From NCBI GenBank assembly GCA_944375795.1, contig CALWAU010000021.1, forward strand, positions 1-45,180: DNA of 45,180 nucleotides. The letters are read 5' to 3'. Positions 15,948 through 23,981 of this stretch are shown one piece after another (within the stretch, counting starts at the first letter, position 1; every line of letters starts with the position of its first letter). Position numbers and translations under genes: made by a program. This DNA comes from an uncultured Clostridia bacterium (lineage in GTDB: Bacteria; Bacillota; Clostridia; Christensenellales; Borkfalkiaceae). The notes under the pieces were generated by a model. The model was not told the DNA's origin, did no database searches, and worked only from the letters and a program-made list of their open reading frames with translations.

Positions 15948-16874
15948 ATGAGTACCGTTCAACAAAAAGTGGCGCATTCGGAAGGTTTCCGGAAGATGAG
16001 AATACGCCGCACGATCTTTATCTGCGGCATGCTGAGTATCGCCGTTCTCAATTTTCTCGTATTCTGGCTGTACGTCAATTTCAATTCCATTCTGATGGCG
16101 TTCCAACAGCAGACAAGCAAGGGATTGATTTGGACTTTCAATAATTTCACCCGATTTTTCCGAGAGGTGAGAATGAGCGATTTCGAGATCGGGCTCGGTA
16201 TAAAAAATTCCGTACTGCTCTATGTCGTGGGAAACTTTTTTACCTTGCCGCTCAGTTTGCTTTTTGCCTATTATTTGTATAAAAAAGTGCCTTTGGCGGG
16301 CTTTTTCCGGGTGATTTTCTTTTTGCCGTCCATCATTTCCGCGGCGGTGCTCGTTACGGTGTTCAAATATATCGTCATGCCCAGCGGGCCGCTGAACGAG
16401 TTTCTCTCCATCATCACGGGAAGGGAAATCTACGTGGAATGGGTGGTCGACGAAAAATATTCCATGTTCACCATTCTTTTCTATTGCGTCTGGACGGGGT
16501 TCGGCGGAAATATCGTTTTGCTCACGGGCGCCATTTACCGCATTCCCGAGGACGTCATGGAATACGGAAAGCTGGACGGAATCGGCATGACGCGGGAGCT
16601 GATCAATATCATCGTTCCGCTCATCTGGCCGACGTTGTCCACCCTTCTCATCTGCAACACGGCGGGGCTGTTTACATCCTCGGGGCCCGTACTTCTGTTT
16701 ACGGAAGGACAATACGGGACGATGACTTTGGGATATTTTATCTTTGATCAGGTGCAGGGGGGACAGTATTATTACCCCGCCGCGATCGGTCTCGTGTTTA
16801 CCTTTATCGGCGTGCCGCTCACCCTTTTCGTTAAATGGCTTTGCGACAGGACCTTTGAGGACGTGGCATATTGA
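15948..16874 (+). CDS. CUT1 sugar ABC permease, MalF/UgpA type
   Basis: This 308-residue inner-membrane permease has about six transmembrane helices. The cytoplasmic EAA-type loop is recognisable at IPEDVMEYGKLDGIGMTREL followed by INIIVPLIWP. This loop docks the ATPase. It starts 19 bases after the binding-protein gene with AAAGGTGAG upstream. It forms a heterodimer with the next gene product. No ATPase is encoded in the locus; such systems in Bacillota commonly use a shared MsmX/MsmK-type ATPase encoded elsewhere. Confidence 0.92.
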   Translation: MSTVQQKVAHSEGFRKMRIRRTIFICGMLSIAVLNFLVFWLYVNFNSILMAFQQQTSKGLIWTFNNFTRFFREVRMSDFEIGLGIKNSVLLYVVGNFFTLPLSLLFAYYLYKKVPLAGFFRVIFFLPSIISAAVLVTVFKYIVMPSGPLNEFLSIITGREIYVEWVVDEKYSMFTILFYCVWTGFGGNIVLLTGAIYRIPEDVMEYGKLDGIGMTRELINIIVPLIWPTLSTLLICNTAGLFTSSGPVLLFTEGQYGTMTLGYFIFDQVQGGQYYYPAAIGLVFTFIGVPLTLFVKWLCDRTFEDVAY

Positions 16875-16886
16875 GGAGGGGATTTT

Positions 16887-17750
16887 ATGGACAAACAGCA
16901 AAAAAGAATGCGCAGCCGGACGGAGAAAATCGTCCTCGCCTTCGTGTTCGTCGTCTTCATGCTCTATACAATCAGTCTTATGGTTCCTTTCGTGTGGTCG
17001 TTTTTCAGTTCGCTGAAAACGAACGACGAGTATTTTGAAAAAGTATTCGCCTGGCCGAGAGACTGGCTGTTCAGCAATTATCTCCGGGCATTCAAGGAAT
17101 TCAGGGTAAGCGGCGTTTCCTTTTGGGGAATGTTCGGAAACAGTCTGTGGCTGACGGTGATGGGGACGTTTATCTCCATCATGGTCACTTCCATGACGGC
17201 TTATACCATCGCCAAATACGACTTTCGTGGCAACCGATTCATTTATCAGCTGGCCATTTTCATCATGGTCATTCCCATCGTCGGCAATCTGCCCGCGCAG
17301 TATAAATTGGTGATGGATCTCGGGATTGACAATCCCGTAGGAATTCTGCTCATGTATACGGGCGGGTTCGGAATGAATTTCATCATTCTGCACGGGGCGT
17401 ATCGCTCCATCAGCTGGAACTATGCGGAGGCGGCGTTCATCGACGGCGCGTCTGACTGGACGGTGTATTGGCGGATCATGCTGCCCCAGGCGATGCCTTC
17501 CCTTATCGCGCTCGCCATTTTGGGTGCGATCGGTATCTGGAACGATTACATGACGCCGTTCCTCTATCTCAAATCGACGCCCACGCTGGCGCTCGGCATC
17601 TATCAGTTCGACATTTCGCAGCAATACCGCTCCAATATTCCCATTTATTATTGCGGCGTGCTCATGTCGATGCTGCCCATACTTATTCTGTTCTGCTGCA
17701 TGCAGAAGACGATTATGACCAATACCGTCGCGGGCGCGCTCAAGGGCTGA
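16887..17750 (+). CDS. CUT1 sugar ABC permease, MalG/UgpE type
   Basis: This 287-residue permease has six membrane helices and a clear EAA loop, YAEAAFIDGASDWTVYWRI followed by MLPQAMPSL. It is the second half of the translocation pore. GAGGAGGGG lies upstream, 12 bases after the first permease gene. Size and topology are normal for the family. Confidence 0.93.
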   Translation: MDKQQKRMRSRTEKIVLAFVFVVFMLYTISLMVPFVWSFFSSLKTNDEYFEKVFAWPRDWLFSNYLRAFKEFRVSGVSFWGMFGNSLWLTVMGTFISIMVTSMTAYTIAKYDFRGNRFIYQLAIFIMVIPIVGNLPAQYKLVMDLGIDNPVGILLMYTGGFGMNFIILHGAYRSISWNYAEAAFIDGASDWTVYWRIMLPQAMPSLIALAILGAIGIWNDYMTPFLYLKSTPTLALGIYQFDISQQYRSNIPIYYCGVLMSMLPILILFCCMQKTIMTNTVAGALKG

Positions 17751-17793
17751 CCGCGGCACATCGAAAAAAATTAAAAGCCAAGGAGGCAAAATA

Positions 17794-20598
17794 ATGAGAA
17801 AACGTTTTATCTACACGGCGCTCGGCGTTCTGATGTTCGCATCGATGGCGTTGACTGCCTGCGGGGAACGCGGAAATAATTCCCTGAATTCTTCGGATTC
17901 AAGCGGCGGCACCTCCTCCTCGGGAACGGAGGAAGAGTGGATTTCCTCCGACTGGACGGAAATGCCCGAAAACACCAATGAAAATCTCAAATATTTCGGC
18001 TACTTTCATTCGGACGGGTTCGGCAGCAAGCAGGGCTCGTATGTCGAGGAAATCGCATCGCTCGGCAATGCAAATATCGCGATGATCAATTCCGCCTTTT
18101 CCGTGGACGAGGCCGTAAAGGATCTCACCGACGTTCGGGAAGCGGGCATGAAAGCCATTTTAAGCGTGCACGGGCTCACCCGCGGCGGGGCGACGGGACA
18201 GCTGGGAACCGCGCATTTGCAGGATAATTATCAGGAAATCTGGGCGGATTATCAGGAACAGATCCAATCCTTTATCGATGACGGAACGATTTATGCCTTT
18301 TATTTCGACGAACCCCGCTGGAACGGCCTGGAAGCGGAAGATTTCCGCGAGTTGACCAAATATCTGCGCGATACCGTTCCCACCGTCGGCACGATGGCGT
18401 GCATGACTGCAATGGATATCGGCATCGGCAACTACGGCGGTCTCGGCGAATGCGAGGACAATTATCTCGAATACTGCACAGACGTCATGTTCGATTCGTA
18501 TGCGGATTGGGACGACGAGGATCGCCGCGAATATCTCGACAAGCTCAAGGCGAAAGCTCCCGATGAAGCCTGGATTTGGGGTTGTCCGAAGGGCTTTGAG
18601 GCCGAACCCGAAATCAACGGCATCCGTATCATGGAGGAGCATATCAAAGGACAGTATACCGAGGCGATTCAGGACGAGCGGTATGCCGGCATCATCTCTT
18701 TCTCTTATGCGAACGGCACGGAGGAAGGGGATTGGGGTTTCGGTCTCGATACCTTCTTCGACGATCAGAACGATTATTACAGCAAGGAGCTGAAAGACCT
18801 CTATACGGAGATAGGCTGTGAGATTACGGGAATGACGCCGCCCGAAACGAGCGACCTTAATTTCATCGTCAAAGAGGCGACGCAGACGTACAAGGTCGGG
18901 GACAACATTACGCTTCCCGAGGCGACGGCGTCCGACAGCGCCGGTTCCTATACGCCGACGGCTTCGGTCACCGCGCCCGACGATTCGGCCGTGACGGTGA
19001 CGGACAACGCCTTTACGGCGGTGCAGAGCGGAAATTATAAGGTGACTTACACAGTGACGGCGGGCGGCACGACGGTGGAAAAATCGGTAAACGTGTATGT
19101 AAAGAGCGAGCTGGAGATTGCGACGTTTGAGCATGCCGCTTCCATCAATGATGTGACGGGTTCCGTCGACGATCTTTGGTGCTGGCCGAGGGAAGTAGAT
19201 TCCACATTCGGACGCGAAAGCAGCGGTTCACTGAAAGTGACACCGCATGCGACGGCCGGCACCTGGCCCAACGTCTATTTCAAATATGGCGGTTCGGAAA
19301 CGGTGGATATGACCAAATACGGCGGCGTTTCCATGTGGCTGTACAATACCTCCGACGAACCTATCGAATCGTTCGGCATCAAAGTAAACAATCTGATTGA
19401 CGGGGCGGCCGTCGAAGAATATGCGGAGATAATCCCGCTGCCTGCAAAGACCTGGACGCAATTTACGCTTTCGACGGCAAAGATGGCGGAGGTAAGGCCT
19501 AATCTCGACCTGACGCAGGTGCGTATCGCCCTTTCCAACAGTGGCAGTTCCTATACCAATCGCGCCGTATTTTATATCGACGACGTTTATTTTCTCGAAG
19601 GGGAGTCTTCCGGGGAGGATTCCTATGAGTCGCTGACCTTTGAAAATGCCGCATCCGCCGCCGATGTGACGGGTACGGAAGCCGATCTGTGGTGCTGGCC
19701 GAGAGCGGTGGATCTTACGTTCGGACACGAGAGCGGCGGATCGCTGAAGGTGACGCCGCACGCGACGGACGGGGATTGGCCCAACGTAGTGTTTAAGTTC
19801 GGTGGCTCGGAAACGGTGGATTTGACGGGGATTGATAAAATTTCCGCATGGGTATATCTGGATTCCGAAGATTCCATCGAAACCTTCTGTCTGAAGGTAA
19901 TCGGCGGAGGAAAAGAGTATACCAAAATACAGTCTTTGCCCGGACGGGTTTGGACGGAATTTACGCTGACAGTGGCGGAAATTGAGGGACAAAGCCCCGA
20001 TCTCGACCTTACGCAGGCGCAGATTTCTTTCTCCAATACCGGCGATCAGGGGAAATATACCAATCGTTCCGCATTTTATATCGACGATGTCAGCCTTGTT
20101 CCGTCGTCCGGAGAGGATTCCGACGGCGCGACGGAACTGACCTTTGAGAGTGCGGACGACCTTTCCGCCGTTGCCTATTCCGACGCGGGCAGCATGGAAT
20201 GCTGGCCGGTATCCATCGGCACCGAATACGTACACGGCGGAAGTTCTTCGCTGAAAGTAACGCCGCACGCGACAAACGGAACCTGGCCGATCATCATTTT
20301 CAAGCTCGGCGGGGACACTTTCGATATGACCGATTATGAAAAAGTATCTCTGTGGGTTTACAATCCCAGCGATACGGAAATCAAAAATTTCGGCATTTCG
20401 GTAATGGATTCGGCAAACAAACAAGTGGACTGTGTGGCAAATATCCCTGCGGGGGAATGGGTGGAGCTTTCCGTGACCAAAGCGGCGTTGCTCGAGAAAG
20501 GCGCCGATATCACGGCGTTATCCCTCCGGTTCGCGAATCATGATTCCGTATATGCCAACCGCACGATCTTTTATATAGATGACGTGAAGCTTTCGTAA
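17794..20598 (+). CDS. large lipoprotein: glycosidase-like barrel, Ig domain and three repeated modules
   Basis: This 934-residue protein has a signal peptide with lipobox LTAC and a Ser-rich linker, then a barrel-like domain at about residues 60-350 carrying YFDEP (D172, E173), a placement seen for catalytic acids in several TIM-barrel glycosidases. An Ig-like domain (about 355-435) follows. Three related modules of about 160 residues (from about 438, 612 and 779) each combine a WCWP or ECWP motif near the start, SLKVTPHAT in the centre and a FYIDDV ending, like carbohydrate-binding jelly rolls (CBM or galactose-binding-like). A strong ribosome-binding site (AAGGAGG) precedes it. The protein at 22729 is a paralogue of the barrel. 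Exact family is unknown to me; a surface glycan hydrolase or binder is likely. Confidence 0.68.
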   Translation: MRKRFIYTALGVLMFASMALTACGERGNNSLNSSDSSGGTSSSGTEEEWISSDWTEMPENTNENLKYFGYFHSDGFGSKQGSYVEEIASLGNANIAMINSAFSVDEAVKDLTDVREAGMKAILSVHGLTRGGATGQLGTAHLQDNYQEIWADYQEQIQSFIDDGTIYAFYFDEPRWNGLEAEDFRELTKYLRDTVPTVGTMACMTAMDIGIGNYGGLGECEDNYLEYCTDVMFDSYADWDDEDRREYLDKLKAKAPDEAWIWGCPKGFEAEPEINGIRIMEEHIKGQYTEAIQDERYAGIISFSYANGTEEGDWGFGLDTFFDDQNDYYSKELKDLYTEIGCEITGMTPPETSDLNFIVKEATQTYKVGDNITLPEATASDSAGSYTPTASVTAPDDSAVTVTDNAFTAVQSGNYKVTYTVTAGGTTVEKSVNVYVKSELEIATFEHAASINDVTGSVDDLWCWPREVDSTFGRESSGSLKVTPHATAGTWPNVYFKYGGSETVDMTKYGGVSMWLYNTSDEPIESFGIKVNNLIDGAAVEEYAEIIPLPAKTWTQFTLSTAKMAEVRPNLDLTQVRIALSNSGSSYTNRAVFYIDDVYFLEGESSGEDSYESLTFENAASAADVTGTEADLWCWPRAVDLTFGHESGGSLKVTPHATDGDWPNVVFKFGGSETVDLTGIDKISAWVYLDSEDSIETFCLKVIGGGKEYTKIQSLPGRVWTEFTLTVAEIEGQSPDLDLTQAQISFSNTGDQGKYTNRSAFYIDDVSLVPSSGEDSDGATELTFESADDLSAVAYSDAGSMECWPVSIGTEYVHGGSSSLKVTPHATNGTWPIIIFKLGGDTFDMTDYEKVSLWVYNPSDTEIKNFGISVMDSANKQVDCVANIPAGEWVELSVTKAALLEKGADITALSLRFANHDSVYANRTIFYIDDVKLS

Positions 20599-20608
20599 GG
20601 TATTGCGA

Positions 20609-20638
20609 TGCGCCCACGGAATTTACCCCGTGGGCGCA
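20609..20638 (+). other. 11-bp hairpin without T-tract
   Basis: TGCGCCCACGG (20609-20619) pairs perfectly with CCGTGGGCGCA (20628-20638). It fills the gap between the large lipoprotein and the alpha-galactosidase, and the ribosome-binding site follows immediately. Only an A-run follows, so termination is unlikely. Confidence 0.55.
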
Positions 20639-20650
20639 AAAAGGTGAGTT

Positions 20651-22732
20651 ATGAGAGACTATGTGTTTATTGAAGGCGGATTGCAACTGAATTTTCGGGT
20701 ATTTGACGAGGGCAGGGTAGCGTTGACGTATTTTGGCATCGCTTCCGGCACGGAAGAATGTCCCGAGGGAAAAGAGGTTGGAGAGTGCGAAGAAAAGTTT
20801 GACGGCACGGGGATGTCTCCCGTGGAAATCGCTCTTTCGGGAAGCGGATTTATCGGTCATCACGGCGGTAAAAAGACACGGGGCGCTGCGTCGGAGGCGC
20901 TGCGCTTTGCGGGGTTTTCCGAGAGCCGGGGTGACGAGGGCAGGCATATTGTCCTGAAAGCGGAAAGCGGCGAGTTGTCTGTCGATATGCACTATGTGCT
21001 TTCGGCGGGCACCGCAAGGACGTATTGCGTCGTTGCGGCGAAGCGCCGCCTGACGTTGGAATATGTTTCTTCCGTCAATATTCCCGGGCTTTTTTCCGCT
21101 GCGGAAAGGAGCAACTATGACAAAATAAAATGGATTGTTCCGCATAATTCCTGGCATGGAGAAGCGCAGTGGAGGGAATACTCGCTGGCGGAGCTCGGAC
21201 TTACCGACTGTCACAATTATTGTACACTCAAACGCATCTGGTTCTGCAATGCGGGAAGCTGGTCGTCCAAGGAATATCTTCCCGCGGGCTTTTTGACGGA
21301 CGGCAGGGTCTGGTTCAATTGGCAGATCGAGTCCAACGGAAGCTGGTATGCGGAAACGGGCGAAAACGGGAAACGGTTCTATTTCAATTTGTCCGGTCCC
21401 ACATTTGCCGAGGGCGGCTGGTCTCCCACTTTGGAGGCGGGCGAACGGTTTGAAACGGTGAAAGTCGCCGTGAGTTTCGGCCGGAATATGGAGGAATGCG
21501 TTTCGGCGATGACAGCCTATCGCAGGCGGAATTTCGCGTACTATGCGGCGGATTCGGAACTCCCTTCTCAATATAACGGCTATATGCACGCCAATTGGGA
21601 AGCGCCGCAGACCGAACGCCTGCTGTCGCAAATCGATCGGACGGCGGAGGCGGGGCTTCCTTATTTCGTCGTAGATGCCGGTTGGTTCTGTAAGGGAGAC
21701 AGAGATTTCTGGCCTATACTCGGCGATTGGCTGCATCCGGAAGAACCCTTTTCCAGGCCGCTCGGGGAGATTTTCGATTACGCGCGCTCCAAGGGGCTCA
21801 AATGCGGATTGTGGCTGGAAATCGAGGATGTGGGGACGGAATGTGCCTGTCTGCCGCGGCTGCAGCCGATGCTTCTGAAACGAAACGGCGTACCCGTGTG
21901 CGAGAACAATCGGTATTTTCTCGATTTCTCGTTGGAGGAAACGCGCGCTTACGCGACGGAGGTGATCGATTTTCTCATCAAAGAGTACGGCGTGGAATAT
22001 TTTAAGATCGATTACAACGCCGATTGTATTTCGGGCGGGAATGACAGGTTCAGCTCCTGCGGACAGAGCCTTTTGGAGCACAATCGCGGATATCTCGCCT
22101 GGCTGCGCGGGATTCGGGAAAAATATCCCGATATACTTATCGAGGGATGCGCCAGCGGCGGAATGCGGCTGGATTATGCCTCGCTGTACGAATATGCGTT
22201 GGGGAATATTTCCGATCAGGTCTGTTATGACCGCGTGCCCTATATCGTTTCCAATGCGGCGGCCTATCTCGTTCCCGAACGCACGGGCGTATGGTCGTAT
22301 CCGCGGGAGGGCGCTTCCGTTGAAGAGATCCGCATGAATTTCGTCAACGCGGCATTTTTCAGGCTGCAGCTTTCGGGCGCGCTCGACAAAATGGATGAGG
22401 CGCAAATGAAAGAAATCCGGGAAGGAATCGCTTTCTGCGAGTCTTTGCGGGATTTCAAACGTCGGGCGACGGCGTTTTTCCCGCTCGGGTTCTGTAAATT
22501 TTTCGATGAAACGGTGGCGTACGGTTACCGCGACGAAGAAAGGGCATATCTTGCCGTTTATAATCTCGGCGGAAAAAAGAAAAAGGAAATTCCGCTCTCT
22601 TGCCGGGCGCGGGCAAAGGTTGTCTATCCGGCAGAAGGAGGCGCGGCAGCGGAAGTTTCGGGCGACGTTCTGTCCGTTTTGTTCAAGGAAGAACGGGAGG
22701 CTTGTATCGTGGAGTTGAGAGGAGAAAGATGA
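20651..22732 (+). CDS. alpha-galactosidase, GH36-like (clan GH-D)
   Basis: This 693-residue protein has an N-terminal beta-sandwich, a (beta/alpha)8 barrel and a small C-terminal beta domain, as in GH36. The barrel carries YFVVDAGWF, GLKCGLWLEIEDV, YFKIDYNADC with the predicted nucleophile Asp near residue 455, and EGCASGGMRLDYA with the predicted acid/base Asp near 507. There is no signal peptide, so it acts in the cytosol on imported alpha-galactosides. Activity on other alpha-linked sugars of clan GH-D cannot be excluded. AAAGGTGAG precedes the start. Its stop overlaps the next gene by four bases. Confidence 0.87.
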   Translation: MRDYVFIEGGLQLNFRVFDEGRVALTYFGIASGTEECPEGKEVGECEEKFDGTGMSPVEIALSGSGFIGHHGGKKTRGAASEALRFAGFSESRGDEGRHIVLKAESGELSVDMHYVLSAGTARTYCVVAAKRRLTLEYVSSVNIPGLFSAAERSNYDKIKWIVPHNSWHGEAQWREYSLAELGLTDCHNYCTLKRIWFCNAGSWSSKEYLPAGFLTDGRVWFNWQIESNGSWYAETGENGKRFYFNLSGPTFAEGGWSPTLEAGERFETVKVAVSFGRNMEECVSAMTAYRRRNFAYYAADSELPSQYNGYMHANWEAPQTERLLSQIDRTAEAGLPYFVVDAGWFCKGDRDFWPILGDWLHPEEPFSRPLGEIFDYARSKGLKCGLWLEIEDVGTECACLPRLQPMLLKRNGVPVCENNRYFLDFSLEETRAYATEVIDFLIKEYGVEYFKIDYNADCISGGNDRFSSCGQSLLEHNRGYLAWLRGIREKYPDILIEGCASGGMRLDYASLYEYALGNISDQVCYDRVPYIVSNAAAYLVPERTGVWSYPREGASVEEIRMNFVNAAFFRLQLSGALDKMDEAQMKEIREGIAFCESLRDFKRRATAFFPLGFCKFFDETVAYGYRDEERAYLAVYNLGGKKKKEIPLSCRARAKVVYPAEGGAAAEVSGDVLSVLFKEEREACIVELRGER

Positions 22733-23634
22733 AAGAGCAGATGTTGTTCGGTATCTATCACACCGATTGCCGGAAGGACAGAAAAAAATTTCGTGAGTTG
22801 GCGGCTTCGGATTTCGTCAACGTATTCCTCGTGGAAGGGGACAGAAAAGAACGCAGCTTTTCCGAAAATTTCAAGGTATTGAAGCATTATCCCGGAAAAG
22901 GGATCTTCGTCAGCGTTTCTGGCCTGGGATTTTCGGTAAAGCCCTGTGCCGTCGCCGATGTCGGAGAAGAAATGCACGTTCCCGAATGTACGATGTATCC
23001 CGATTATAAAAGGCGTATTGATAAATTTATCCGCTATCTGAAAAGGAAAAAATATTACGAAAAAGTTATCGGGTTTTACATGGACGAACCTATGCTTTGG
23101 GGAATCACGAATGACGAGCTGGAGGCTTTCACCGGATATTTTCGTACGCAGGCGGCCCCGGATAAACGATTTTTCGTCTGCTTTTCCCTTGCGGGCGTCG
23201 CGCCGGATTTCTGGACGATTGCGGGTGCGGAAGCTGTGACTCCGCGTTCTACGCAATTTCTCACCGACGTCGCTTTCGATATGTATCACAAATGGAGCTC
23301 CGATTACGAAAAGATTTATCGCGAAATGCTGGAACGGACGGGAAACCGCGACGATTTGCGGATATGGTTTATTCCCTGCACGATGGATTATCGCGGCGAT
23401 AAATCGGAGGAGCATTGCCTCGAACATCTCGAAAATTGCTATTCGCTTCTCAGAAAGGCAAAGCGTCCGGGAGGTCTGATGTGCTATACGTATCATACCT
23501 TTCCGCCCGATGAGGAAGGGCTGGGGAATATCGGACTCGATAAACTTACCGACCCGACGTATCCCAAATATTGGCGGCGCCTGTATGAACGGATGAAAGA
23601 AATCGGGCGAGAGATGATTTCAGGTGGAGCCTGA
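22729..23634 (+). CDS. cytosolic glycosidase-like barrel protein, paralogue of the 17794 lipoprotein
   Basis: This 301-residue protein corresponds to the barrel domain of the 934-residue lipoprotein without signal peptide, Ig domain or repeated modules. Shared features are an N-terminal FGIYHTD/FGYFHSD strand, a central Y-x-D-E-P motif (D119, E120), a later region in which both mention an observed D-x-Y (VAFDMYHKW / VMFDSYADW), and a late SYANG/CYTYH strand. The start overlaps the alpha-galactosidase stop (ATGA), with GAGAGGAG upstream. Likely a hydrolase for an intermediate of the same glycan. Family unknown; not a recognised GH from the sequence alone. Confidence 0.65.
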   Translation: MKEQMLFGIYHTDCRKDRKKFRELAASDFVNVFLVEGDRKERSFSENFKVLKHYPGKGIFVSVSGLGFSVKPCAVADVGEEMHVPECTMYPDYKRRIDKFIRYLKRKKYYEKVIGFYMDEPMLWGITNDELEAFTGYFRTQAAPDKRFFVCFSLAGVAPDFWTIAGAEAVTPRSTQFLTDVAFDMYHKWSSDYEKIYREMLERTGNRDDLRIWFIPCTMDYRGDKSEEHCLEHLENCYSLLRKAKRPGGLMCYTYHTFPPDEEGLGNIGLDKLTDPTYPKYWRRLYERMKEIGREMISGGA

Positions 23635-23695
23635 CGGCTGATTGCGAAATATTTTCCGGAAAGGGGATATTTCGGATAAACGTAATAAAACCCTA

Positions 23696-23735
23696 CAAAA
23701 AAGGAATCGCGTTTGAACAAAACGCGATTCCTTTT
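23696..23735. terminator. bidirectional intrinsic terminator
   Basis: A 16-bp stem (23699-23714 with 23720-23735) encloses a 5-nt loop. On the - strand it is followed by T6 and ends the tRNA-Ser transcript, whose CCA end touches the stem. On the + strand the stem ends in T4 and probably stops the carbohydrate operon. Confidence 0.85.
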
Positions 23736-23825
23736 GGCGCAGAGAAGAGGATTTGAACCTCCGGTAGGCTTCAGACCTACACACGATTTCCAATCGTGCT
23801 CCTTAAACCACTCAGACATCTCTGC
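23735..23825 (-). tRNA. tRNA-Ser (anticodon GGA)
   Basis: On the - strand the acceptor stem GCAGAGA pairs with TCTCTGC, the discriminator is G, and the CCA end is encoded. The anticodon arm CACGA-TTGGAAA-TCGTG gives anticodon GGA, which reads UCC and UCU. A long variable arm (GTAGGTC...GCCTAC) marks it as a class II tRNA. The T-arm GGTTCAAATCC is canonical. Length 91 nt including CCA. Confidence 0.96.
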
Positions 23826-23858
23826 ATAAGACAAGGCTCTCTCATCGGGAGCCTTATT

Positions 23859-23887
23859 ATATTACATGATTTTGCGAAAAATTGCAA
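23859..23887 (-). promoter_or_regulatory. promoter of tRNA-Ser
   Basis: On the - strand: TTGCAA (23887-23882), 17-bp spacer, TAATAT (23864-23859) with TG directly before it. It lies about 35 bp upstream of the mature tRNA. Confidence 0.7.
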
Positions 23888-23981
23888 GTGATTTGCGGAG
23901 GTTTTCGCAAATTTCTTTGAAAAAACTTCCGCGGTCCCTTCTTTGCCGTCCTTGGCGGCGGAAGGGGCAGGAATGCGTTCA

